20,885 nt of DNA from the NCBI GenBank assembly GCA_934454035.1, contig CAKSFY010000032.1, positions 1 to 20,885 of the forward strand, given 5' to 3'. This document shows positions 14,681 to 20,885 of this stretch, one piece after another. The notes beneath the pieces are model-generated. The model saw only the letters and a list, made by a program, of their open reading frames with translations, was not told the origin of the DNA and made no database searches. This stretch comes from an uncultured Clostridia bacterium (GTDB lineage: Bacteria; Bacillota; Clostridia; UBA1381). The position numbers and the translations under genes were made by a program. Within the stretch, counting starts at the first letter, position 1; every line of letters begins with the position of its first letter.

Positions 14681-15274
14681 TTACTTAGAATACAACTCGA
14701 CGATGAGATGTTCTGCAACTTCGTAGTCAATGTCGTCTCTTGCCGGTAAACTAACAACCTTGCCCGTAAGTGTGTTCTTGTCCATGTCTAACCACTTAGG
14801 AACAACTCTTGCAGCATTTGTTTCGATAATGTCCTTAATTCTTGAAGATCCTTTGCTCTTTTCTCTCAAAGCAATTATGTCTCCGCTCTTAACCAAGTAA
14901 GAAGGAATATCGACCTTCTTGCCGTTTACGAGAAAATGACCGTGATTAACAAGCTGTCTTGCTTCACGTCTTGTATTTGCAAGTCCCAATCTGAAAACAA
15001 CATTATCCAATCTTGTTTCCAAAATCTGGAGCAGCATTTCACCTGTAATTCCGTTTTTCTTTGTTGCCATTACATAATATTTTCTGAACTGCTTTTCCAA
15101 AACGCCGTAAATGAACTTAACCTTTTGTTTTTCGTTAAGCTGTACGCCGTACTCAGACTGCTTTTTTCTTCCCTGCTTCGGGTTTCTGTTAGTGGATTTT
15201 GCAACACCCATAACAGCAGGCTCAATACCCAAAGTTTTACATCTTTTTAAGATGGGTTGCATATTCTTAGCCAT
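14681..15274 (-). CDS. rpsD: 30S ribosomal protein S4, zinc-free form
   Basis: A 197-residue S4, a primary 16S rRNA binder of the small subunit. The S4 RNA-binding domain is clear (RLDNVVFRLGLANTRREARQ, LVNHGHFLVNGKKVDIPSYL). The N-terminus (MAKNMQPILKRCKTLGIEP) has a single Cys12 and lacks the zinc-binding cysteine cluster of many S4 proteins, so it is the C-minus form. It lies between rpsK and rpoA, as in Clostridia and Gram-negatives but not Bacillus subtilis, where rpsD is elsewhere. S4 is the known feedback repressor of the alpha operon in E. coli. Confidence 0.97.
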   Translation of the reverse strand: MAKNMQPILKRCKTLGIEPAVMGVAKSTNRNPKQGRKKQSEYGVQLNEKQKVKFIYGVLEKQFRKYYVMATKKNGITGEMLLQILETRLDNVVFRLGLANTRREARQLVNHGHFLVNGKKVDIPSYLVKSGDIIALREKSKGSSRIKDIIETNAARVVPKWLDMDKNTLTGKVVSLPARDDIDYEVAEHLIVELYSK

Positions 15275-15309
15275 GCTATATAACCTCCTTCAACAATTTT
15301 TCGTAATAA

Positions 15310-15708
15310 TCAAACACGTCTTCTTTTAGGCGGTCTGCATCCGTTGTGCGGAATCGGAGTCACGTCTTTAATCATTGTAACTTCCAGACCTGCTGCCTGC
15401 AATGCTCTGATTGCGGCTTCTCTGCCTGCTCCCGGGCCTTTAACGAATACGTCTACGGTCTTTAAGCCATGCTCCATAGCAGCCTTTGCAGCTGTTTCCG
15501 CAGCTGTCTGAGCTGCAAACGGAGTGCTCTTTCTTGAACCTCTGAAGCCTAAACCGCCGGCACTTGCCCATGACAATGCGTTACCCGCAGTGTCGGTAAT
15601 TGTTACTATTGTATTGTTGAAAGAAGAACGGATATGGGCTGCACCTCTTTCAATATTCTTTTTAACACGGCGCTTTGTGCGTGTTCCCTTTTTAGCTACC
15701 TTTGCCAT
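15310..15708 (-). CDS. rpsK: 30S ribosomal protein S11
   Basis: A 132-residue S11, part of the small-subunit platform near the mRNA exit. Recognisable by NIERGAAHIRSSFNNTIVTI, SAGGLGFRGSRKSTPFAAQT, VFVKGPGAGREAAIRALQ and the closing TPIPHNGCRPPKRRRV. It follows rpsM by 16 bases. Confidence 0.98.
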   Translation of the reverse strand: MAKVAKKGTRTKRRVKKNIERGAAHIRSSFNNTIVTITDTAGNALSWASAGGLGFRGSRKSTPFAAQTAAETAAKAAMEHGLKTVDVFVKGPGAGREAAIRALQAAGLEVTMIKDVTPIPHNGCRPPKRRRV

Positions 15709-15724
15709 TTAGTTTAGTCCCTCC

Positions 15725-16093
15725 TTACTTCTTCTTATTTGCCATTGTCTTTGCAGGACCTTTTCTGGTTCTTGCATTGTTCTTTGTGTTTTGTCCTCTA
15801 ACCGGCAAACCCTTTCTGTGTCTGATACCTCTGTAACAGCCGATTTCCATCAATCTCTTGATGTCCAAAGCAGTTTGTCTTCTCAAGTCACCTTCCACAG
15901 TGTAGTGAGCGTCAATTGTTTCTCTGAGCTTATTTACTTCTTCTTCGGTCAAATCCTTAACTCTTGTGTCCGGATTTACGTTGTTCTCTTTCAGAATCTT
16001 CTGCGAGCTTTTAAGACCGATTCCGTAAATATAAGTCAGACCTACTTCAACTCTCTTTTCTCTGGGTAAGTCAATACCTGCTATTCTTGCCAT
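15725..16093 (-). CDS. rpsM: 30S ribosomal protein S13
   Basis: A 122-residue S13 of the small-subunit head, contacting the P-site tRNA and helix B1 bridges. Motifs: MARIAGIDLPREKRVEVGLTYIYGIG, RGIRHRKGLPVRGQ and the basic tail NARTRKGPAKTMANKKK. GGAGG lies about 8 bases before the ATG. A 165-base gap, unusually long for this operon, separates it from rpmJ upstream. Confidence 0.98.
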   Translation of the reverse strand: MARIAGIDLPREKRVEVGLTYIYGIGLKSSQKILKENNVNPDTRVKDLTEEEVNKLRETIDAHYTVEGDLRRQTALDIKRLMEIGCYRGIRHRKGLPVRGQNTKNNARTRKGPAKTMANKKK

Positions 16094-16158
16094 TATTACA
16101 CCTCCATGTACAAACTCTCATTAACAATTACACATCTTAATATATTTCATATATAATT

Positions 16159-16215
16159 TCCTGTTCGGATTCCGCAAAAGGTTTAATCCTCTTGCGGCAG
16201 CCGCACCCGTCAGGA
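16159..16215 (-). promoter_or_regulatory. Structured leader-like element between rpmJ and rpsM
   Basis: Read on the minus strand, a 10-bp stem CCGCAAGAGG / CCTTTTGCGG (one G-U) with loop ATTAAA is enclosed by CGG/CCG and an outer TCCTG/CAGGA pairing (16211-16215 with 16159-16163). No T-run follows, so it is not an ordinary terminator. It begins about 66 bases upstream of rpsM. It may be an autoregulatory leader or an RNA processing site; a weak promoter just downstream cannot be ruled out. Confidence 0.45.
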
Positions 16216-16258
16216 GAGCTATATAAGCACAATTAATTCTTTCGGCGAAATTCCGTAA

Positions 16259-16372
16259 TCAGCCTTGCTTTTGCTTATGCTTCGGATTTTCGCAGATTAC
16301 CATAACTTTGCCTTTTCTTTTTATAATTTTGCATTTTTCGCAAATTGGTTTTACTGATGGACGTACTTTCAT
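16259..16372 (-). CDS. rpmJ: 50S ribosomal protein L36
   Basis: A complete 37-residue L36, one of the smallest large-subunit proteins: MKVRPSVKPICEKCKIIKRK, then GKVMVICENPKHKQKQG. Cys11, Cys14, Cys27 and His32 form the zinc ribbon, so this is the zinc-containing form. AAGGAGG lies 8 bases before the ATG. Position directly after infA is standard. Confidence 0.97.
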   Translation of the reverse strand: MKVRPSVKPICEKCKIIKRKGKVMVICENPKHKQKQG

Positions 16373-16385
16373 TCCAATTACCTCC

Positions 16386-16604
16386 TTATTTCGATCTCCA
16401 AGTGATTCTGCCTCGTGTCAGATCGTAAGGCGACATTTCAAGAGTTACCTTATCACCCGGAAGAATCTTAATGAAGTTCATTCTCAATTTACCCGATATG
16501 TGTGCCAGAATCTGATGTCCGTTTTCCAGCTCCACTTTGAACATTGCGTTGGGCAGTGTCTCTACGACCGTACCCTCCAATTCCATAACGTCTTCTTTAC
16601 CCAA
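16386..16604 (-). CDS. infA: Translation initiation factor IF-1
   Basis: A 72-residue S1/OB-fold protein that occupies the ribosomal A site during initiation. MGKEDVMELEGTVVETLPN, FKVELENGHQILAHISGKLR and PYDLTRGRITWRSK match the family end to end. It precedes rpmJ by 13 bases. Confidence 0.98.
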   Translation of the reverse strand: MGKEDVMELEGTVVETLPNAMFKVELENGHQILAHISGKLRMNFIKILPGDKVTLEMSPYDLTRGRITWRSK

Positions 16605-16626
16605 AGAAATTACCTCCCTTGAATTA

Positions 16627-16869
16627 TTAATTATTTGGTTTATATTCTGCCAGTATATTCCTTACCTCAAAATTTTCCGGTTCGGATATATCAGCTTTTG
16701 TATTAGTTTTCTGCAAGTGCTTCAGCTTTTTCTTTTTCGGATTCTCAACCTTTCTTAGGTCTCCGTCCGCAACATATGCATATTCGCCCTCGGTACGAAG
16801 AACCAGCAACAGCTTTGCTTTGTCACGCCCCGCCTTTGAATACACCAAACTTCCGGCTTGTATTTCCAT
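16627..16869 (-). CDS. KOW-domain RNA-binding protein (L14e-like, YbzG type)
   Basis: An 80-residue basic protein. The N-terminal KOW-like stretch (AGSLVYSKAGRDKAKLLLVL, then YAYVADGDLRKVENPKKKK) resembles the archaeal/eukaryotic L14e/L6e-type ribosomal KOW fold. Firmicutes commonly carry such a gene between map and infA (YbzG in B. subtilis), which is its position here. It is presumed to bind RNA or ribosomes, but its role is not established. The C-terminal third is variable and acidic. Confidence 0.85.
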   Translation of the reverse strand: MEIQAGSLVYSKAGRDKAKLLLVLRTEGEYAYVADGDLRKVENPKKKKLKHLQKTNTKADISEPENFEVRNILAEYKPNN

Positions 16870-16887
16870 TTCTCATCACCTCATCAT

Positions 16888-17634
16888 CTACAGCGTCAGT
16901 ATTTCACACTGTGATTTTGTGATAAGAACGGTATTTTCGTAATGAGCCGCCAGACTGCCGTCCTTTGTTACAACGGTCCAGTCGTCGTCCAATACACAAA
17001 CCTCCCAGCCTCCGGCATTTACCATCGGCTCAATTGCCAATGTCATACCGGCTGCGAGTCTTACGCCTCTGCCCGGATGTCCGTAATTCGGAACTGACGG
17101 ATCTTCATGCATATTTCTGCCTATTCCGTGACCTACCAGATCACGAACGACCGAATAGCCGTGAGATTCAACATATTCCTGAATTGCATGAGACACGTCG
17201 CCGAGCTTTGCACCATGCACCGCATATTTAATTCCTTCAAAAAAGCTCTCTTTGGTAACATCTATAAGATTTTGAGCTTCGCTTGAAATTTTACCTACCG
17301 CGAATGTTCTTGCCGCATCGCCGTGATACCCGTCCTTGCAGGCACAAAGGTCAATGCTGACAATATCACCTTCGGAAAGTACCGCACTTTTGCTTGGAAT
17401 GCCATGCACCACCGCGTCATTTATCGAAGCGCATATGCTCTTCGGATATCCTTCGTAATGAAGGCACGACGGCGTTGCACCTCTGGAAACAATATAGTCT
17501 CTTGCAATTTTGTCAAGCTGCTCTGTCGAAACTCCGGGGCGGATATGCTTTTCTATAAGCTTAAGCGTATCGCCCGTTATTTTACACGCAACTCTCATCT
17601 TTTCAATTTCGGATTTTGACTTAATTGTAATCAT
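16888..17634 (-). CDS. map: Methionine aminopeptidase, type I
   Basis: A 248-residue metalloprotease that removes the initiator Met from nascent proteins. All five metal ligands are visible: Asp95 (SIDLCA), Asp106 (HGDAART), His169 (VGHGIG), Glu202 (AIEPMV) and Glu233 (HYENT). His77 in VVHGIP is the substrate-contacting histidine. No N-terminal zinc-finger extension is present, so it is the short type Ia form. Located between adk and the KOW gene. Confidence 0.97.
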   Translation of the reverse strand: MITIKSKSEIEKMRVACKITGDTLKLIEKHIRPGVSTEQLDKIARDYIVSRGATPSCLHYEGYPKSICASINDAVVHGIPSKSAVLSEGDIVSIDLCACKDGYHGDAARTFAVGKISSEAQNLIDVTKESFFEGIKYAVHGAKLGDVSHAIQEYVESHGYSVVRDLVGHGIGRNMHEDPSVPNYGHPGRGVRLAAGMTLAIEPMVNAGGWEVCVLDDDWTVVTKDGSLAAHYENTVLITKSQCEILTL

Positions 17635-17656
17635 CTATTTACTCCCAAAGCATCAC

Positions 17657-18295
17657 TTATGCTTCTAATCCCAGCGCTTTTGCAACCTCTTTAGTGGTAT
17701 CCTCCAGCGCTTCTTTACCATAAGCAACTACAAGCTTTCCCTGCTTTTTGTAGTACTCTTTTATAGGCTCTGTCTGCTCATGATAAATCTTGATTCGGTT
17801 TTTAACCGTTTCTTCATTATCATCAGCTCTTTGTATCAATTCACCGTTGCATTCCTGGCATTTATCGCCTGCCGCTGACGGCTTAAACACAACGTGATAC
17901 GGAGTTCCGCATGACTTGCACTCGCGTCTGCCGGAAAGTCTTTCGATAATTGTTTCGTCGGAAACCTCCAGCGAAAGTACCTTATCGATTTCAACTCCGG
18001 AAGCGGTCAACGCTTCAGCCTGTGCGGTTGTTCTCGGGAATCCGTCTAAGATAAATCCCTTTTTGCAATCTTCTCCGCTTAGTCTTTCTTTTACAATCCC
18101 AACAACAACATCATCGGGAACGAGCTTACCGGAATTGATATATCCCTCAGCCATTTTGCCGAGCTCGGTTCCCTCTCTTATTGCTGCTCTGAGCATAACA
18201 CCGGTTGAAATTGTCTCGATGCCGAGACGCTTTGACAAAATTTCAGCCTGTGTACCTTTTCCTGCTCCCGGCGGTCCCAATAAAATTAATTTCAT
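17657..18295 (-). CDS. adk: Adenylate kinase
   Basis: A 212-residue enzyme interconverting ATP + AMP and 2 ADP. P-loop GPPGAGKGT at 7-15, AMP-binding DGFPRT at 84-89, and a long LID with a four-cysteine zinc site (Cys126, Cys129, Cys146 and Cys149) typical of Gram-positive Adk. The ATG at 18295 gives the family start MKLILLGPPG; an upstream in-frame ATG at 18352 would extend into secY and is rejected. The start is 10 bases after the secY stop. Confidence 0.97.
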   Translation of the reverse strand: MKLILLGPPGAGKGTQAEILSKRLGIETISTGVMLRAAIREGTELGKMAEGYINSGKLVPDDVVVGIVKERLSGEDCKKGFILDGFPRTTAQAEALTASGVEIDKVLSLEVSDETIIERLSGRRECKSCGTPYHVVFKPSAAGDKCQECNGELIQRADDNEETVKNRIKIYHEQTEPIKEYYKKQGKLVVAYGKEALEDTTKEVAKALGLEA

Positions 18296-18305
18296 ATCGC
18301 ACCGC

Positions 18306-19646
18306 CTATTCCAGGAATCCCTTATAATGGCGCATAACCATTTGTGATTCAATCTGTCTTACCGTTTCAAGCGCAACACCCTCGATAATCAAAAGTGAAG
18401 TACCTCCGATTTGCAGACCGGAAATCTTGAAAAGTGCTCCGGCAATAATCGGCAATACAGCAATAACTCCGAGGAACAAAGCTCCGACAAAGTTAAGTCT
18501 TGCCGTAACCTTTGCAATAAAGTCGCTTGTCGGCTTGCCGGGTCTGTAACCCGGAATATATCCGCCGTTCTTCTTCATATTATTGGCAAGCTCAATAGGA
18601 TTGAACTGGATTGCCGAATAGAAATATGTGAAGAATATTATCAGTAAGAAGTACAATACTGCGTATACAATATCTGTCCAGCCGGGGCCGTAGCCTGCCG
18701 ACAGGCAGCCGAGCAAGTGATAAACAAATCCGCTTTGCGGAAGATCGCCGCCTTTTGCAAGACGTACAACCGTCTGCGGAAAAGCCATGATACTCGACGC
18801 AAAGATAATCGGCATAACGCCTCCCATAACAACCTTAATAGGAATGTTTGTGCTCTGACCGCCGTACATTTTTCTGCCCACAACGCGCTTTGCGTACTGA
18901 ACAGGAATTTTACGCTCTGCAGAGTCGAACAGTACAACGAATGTGATTGCCGCAATAACAAAGATTATAATCAATGCTACAATGACAAGATTCTTTATAC
19001 TGAGCGCTGCCGCAAGATAGTTTTCGTATACCGACTTGATAGCCGACGGAACTCTTGAAGCGATACCGGCAAAGATAATCAGCGAAACGCCGTTGCCCAA
19101 GCCTTTTTCGGTAATAAGCTCGCCGAGCCATACGATAAATGCAGTACCTGCCGTAAATGTCAGTACAATTACAAAGAAACCGAGTGCACCGGTATTTGAA
19201 AATACTGCACTTGCGCCTTGTCCGCTTGCAACACCCATGTTATGAAGTGTTACATAAAGACCTGCGCCCTGAACAAATGCCAGGATAATTCCGAGGTATC
19301 TTGTAATTTTGTTTAACTTCTTTCTGCCTTCAATTCCCTCTTTTGCCATACGCTCAAGAGCCGGAATTGCAACCGCAAGCAATTGTACTATAATTGATGC
19401 GTTGATATAAGGCGATACACCCATTGCCATAACAGTTGCGTTGGAGAACGCTCCGCCGGTGAACACATCGAACAGAGAGAACAAGTCCATTCCGCCGCCT
19501 GTCAGGAAGTTTTTCATAAAGTCGGCATTCAGATACGGAACAGGGATATGTGCACCGAATCTGAATATTACCAACATCAAAATTGTAAACCAAATTCTTT
19601 TTCTCAGGTCAGGGATTTTAAAAGCGTTTCTGATAGTTTGAAACAT
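18306..19646 (-). CDS. secY: Preprotein translocase subunit SecY
   Basis: A 446-residue integral membrane protein with about ten helices, the protein-conducting channel core partnering SecE, SecG and SecA. The N-terminus (MFQTIRNAFKIPDLRKRIWF), the plug-region HIPVPYLN, the cytoplasmic loop YAKRVVGRKMYGGQST and the C-terminal QIESQMVMRHYKGFLE are all typical. It begins 2 bases after rplO ends, implying translational coupling. Confidence 0.98.
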   Translation of the reverse strand: MFQTIRNAFKIPDLRKRIWFTILMLVIFRFGAHIPVPYLNADFMKNFLTGGGMDLFSLFDVFTGGAFSNATVMAMGVSPYINASIIVQLLAVAIPALERMAKEGIEGRKKLNKITRYLGIILAFVQGAGLYVTLHNMGVASGQGASAVFSNTGALGFFVIVLTFTAGTAFIVWLGELITEKGLGNGVSLIIFAGIASRVPSAIKSVYENYLAAALSIKNLVIVALIIIFVIAAITFVVLFDSAERKIPVQYAKRVVGRKMYGGQSTNIPIKVVMGGVMPIIFASSIMAFPQTVVRLAKGGDLPQSGFVYHLLGCLSAGYGPGWTDIVYAVLYFLLIIFFTYFYSAIQFNPIELANNMKKNGGYIPGYRPGKPTSDFIAKVTARLNFVGALFLGVIAVLPIIAGALFKISGLQIGGTSLLIIEGVALETVRQIESQMVMRHYKGFLE

Positions 19647-19648
19647 AA

Positions 19649-20089
19649 TTAAATCACCTCTGCCTTTCCGCCTGCCTTTTCTATTTTAGCTGTTGCAGAC
19701 GCGCTGAATTTAGCAGCTTTAACCTCCAGCTTCTTTGTAAGCTCACCTCTGCCGAGAATTTTTACTCCGTCAAGTGTTTTGCTTACTACTCCGCTTTCTT
19801 TCAATAATTCAGCCGTTACTGTAGTTCCGTCCTCAAATCTTTCAAGTTCTGAAACATTTACAGCGACATACTTTTTAGCAAATATATTGTTGAAACCTCT
19901 TTTCGGCAAACGTCTGTACAACGGCATTTGTCCGCCCTCGAAGCCCGGTCTTACACCGCCGCCCGAACGAGCATTCTGACCCTTATGACCTTTACCGGAA
20001 GTTTTACCGTTACCGGAACCTATACCTCTGCCGACTCTTTTTGTTCTGAACTTTGAGCCCTCTGCAGGTTGCAGTTCGTCTAATCTCAT
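19649..20089 (-). CDS. rplO: 50S ribosomal protein L15
   Basis: A 146-residue L15, a late-assembling large-subunit protein. The glycine-rich extension (RVGRGIGSGNGKTSGKGHKG, then GGVRPGFEGGQMPLYRRLPK) is diagnostic. GGAGG lies a few bases upstream of the ATG. Confidence 0.98.
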   Translation of the reverse strand: MRLDELQPAEGSKFRTKRVGRGIGSGNGKTSGKGHKGQNARSGGGVRPGFEGGQMPLYRRLPKRGFNNIFAKKYVAVNVSELERFEDGTTVTAELLKESGVVSKTLDGVKILGRGELTKKLEVKAAKFSASATAKIEKAGGKAEVI

Positions 20090-20120
20090 ATTGCTACACC
20101 TCCTTCTTTATGTTTACAAA

Positions 20121-20300
20121 TTAGTTTTCTTCAACTTCTACAAGATGTGATACTTTCTTAATCATTCCTCTGATTTGAGGAGTATCGTTATGAACCTTCA
20201 CATCTCTGATTTTTCTTAAACCTAAAGCCGCAACTGTAGCAATTTGATCCTGCTTGCAGCCAATTGTACTTTTTACAAGCTTTACACTTAATTTAGCCAT
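20121..20300 (-). CDS. rpmD: 50S ribosomal protein L30
   Basis: A complete 59-residue L30: MAKLSVKLVKSTIGCKQDQI, then ATVAALGLRKIRDVKVHNDT and PQIRGMIKKVSHLVEVEEN. The length and the GLRKI...DTPQIRGMI pattern fit the family. AAGGAGG lies 9 bases before the ATG. It lies between rpsE and rplO as expected. Confidence 0.97.
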   Translation of the reverse strand: MAKLSVKLVKSTIGCKQDQIATVAALGLRKIRDVKVHNDTPQIRGMIKKVSHLVEVEEN

Positions 20301-20314
20301 TTTTTGCTACCTCC

Positions 20315-20818
20315 TTAACCCTTAATCTGGTCAACGGTAAGGCCTCTCAGCTTAGCAACCTCATCAGCCTGCTTCAAATCAGCCAAACCTGCTATAGTAG
20401 CTTTTACTACATTCTTTTTGTTATTGGAACGTAAGCACTTTGTTCTGATATCTTTGATTCCCGCAAGCTCAAGCACTGCACGTGCTGCACCGCCTGCGAT
20501 AACGCCGGTACCTTCTTTGGCAGGTTTAATCAAAACTCTGCCGGCTCCGAACTCACCGATTACCTCGTGAGGAATGGTAGTTCCAACCAACGGAACAGTT
20601 ATCATATTCTTTTTAGCGTCTTCAATTCCTTTTCTTATTGCATCGGGGATTTCAGTTGCCTTACCTGTTCCGCAGCCTACATGACCGTTGCCGTCGCCGA
20701 CTACCATCAAAGCGCTGAAACGGCAGGTTCTTCCTCCCTTTACTGTCTTAGCAACACGATTAATCTCTACTAAAGTTTCCTGAAGATCAAGTGTTGATGC
20801 ATCTATTCTCTCAGCCAC
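20315..20818 (-). CDS. rpsE: 30S ribosomal protein S5
   Basis: A 167-residue S5 involved in decoding accuracy. RVAKTVKGGRTCRFSALMVV (double-stranded RNA-binding part), GIGKATEIPDAIRKG-like and GEFGAGRVLIKPAKEGTGVI are recognisable. I place the start at a GTG at 20818: AAAGGGAGG sits 8 bases upstream, the length becomes typical and the reading no longer overlaps rplR. Extending to an in-frame upstream ATG would add 19 residues that overlap the rplR 3' end. Confidence 0.96.
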   Translation of the reverse strand: MAERIDASTLDLQETLVEINRVAKTVKGGRTCRFSALMVVGDGNGHVGCGTGKATEIPDAIRKGIEDAKKNMITVPLVGTTIPHEVIGEFGAGRVLIKPAKEGTGVIAGGAARAVLELAGIKDIRTKCLRSNNKKNVVKATIAGLADLKQADEVAKLRGLTVDQIKG

Positions 20819-20837
20819 AATATCTACCTCCCTTTCA

Positions 20838-20885
20838 TTAGAATTCGAGTCCGCCTTCTCTTGCGCCTTCAGCAAGAGCAGCTAC
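20838..20885 (-). CDS. rplR: 50S ribosomal protein L18, C-terminal end (partial)
   Basis: The last 15 codons and stop of a gene entering from the right edge: VAALAEGAREGGLEF. This is the characteristic L18 C-terminus, and rplR is the expected gene before rpsE. It ends 19 bases before the rpsE GTG, and the rpsE ribosome site begins within the gap. Confidence 0.92.
   Translation of the reverse strand, partial: VAALAEGAREGGLEF

Noticed and set aside
18296..18352. Longer adk N-terminus starting inside secY
   Set aside because: The added 19 residues precede the invariant MKLILLGPPG start and overlap the secY end.
20819..20875. Longer rpsE N-terminus from an upstream ATG
   Set aside because: It would overlap the rplR C-terminus; a GTG with a strong ribosome site gives the usual S5 length.
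1..20885. CRISPR arrays, insertion sequences, phage genes, tRNA or rRNA genes
   Set aside because: None seen on either strand.

Overview
The window looks like chromosome from a low-GC, Gram-positive Clostridia (Bacillota), probably an uncultured gut-type anaerobe. Four things point there: the strong AGGAGG-type ribosome binding sites, the clostridial order of the ribosomal-protein genes (rpsD lying between rpsK and rpoA, and a small KOW-domain gene between map and infA), a CwlD-like spore amidase, and zinc-free S4. No tRNA, rRNA, CRISPR array, transposase or phage gene was seen, and no stretch above 300 bases lacks a gene.

Left part (1-4740). A GH127-type beta-L-arabinofuranosidase gene (minus strand) is divergent from an AraC-family regulator gene. 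The regulator gene overlaps, tail to tail, a CwlD-like N-acetylmuramoyl-L-alanine amidase gene. Upstream of that amidase, on the same strand, is a second AraC-family regulator gene.

Centre (4741-8570). The second regulator is divergent from a compact amino-sugar/sialic-acid operon: a single-frame fusion of glucosamine-6-phosphate deaminase (NagB) to a ROK sugar kinase, then N-acetylneuraminate lyase (NanA), then N-acetylglucosamine-6-phosphate deacetylase (NagA). Together these would split sialic acid to ManNAc plus pyruvate, phosphorylate an amino sugar, deacetylate GlcNAc-6-P and deaminate GlcN-6-P to fructose-6-P. The ManNAc-6-P epimerase (NanE), a sialidase and a transporter are not in the window. 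The divergent intergenic region holds two exact TTTCTTTATT boxes 21 bp apart and an inverted repeat abutting the -10, a plausible AraC-type control region.

Right-centre (8600-13060). prmA and rsmE (translation-apparatus methyltransferases) are followed by an unrecognised four-helix membrane protein and a membrane diguanylate cyclase. The N-terminal half of the cyclase resembles the substrate-binding S component of ECF vitamin transporters. An SGNH esterase of the acetylxylan-esterase type follows on the opposite strand.

Right part (13250-20885, all minus strand). This is the distal spc operon and the alpha operon, in transcription order: rplR (3' end only), rpsE, rpmD, rplO, secY, adk, map, KOW gene, infA, rpmJ, rpsM, rpsK, rpsD, rpoA, rplQ, closed by a clear intrinsic terminator. 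Two genes too short to show up easily (rpmJ and rpmD) are included. The 165-base gap between rpmJ and rpsM can fold into a conspicuous hairpin and may be a regulatory leader.

The most interesting items are the NagB-ROK fusion, the ECF-S-like diguanylate cyclase, the spaced repeats in both AraC divergent regions, and the rpmJ-rpsM leader. All functional statements come from reading motifs by eye; no database search was possible.
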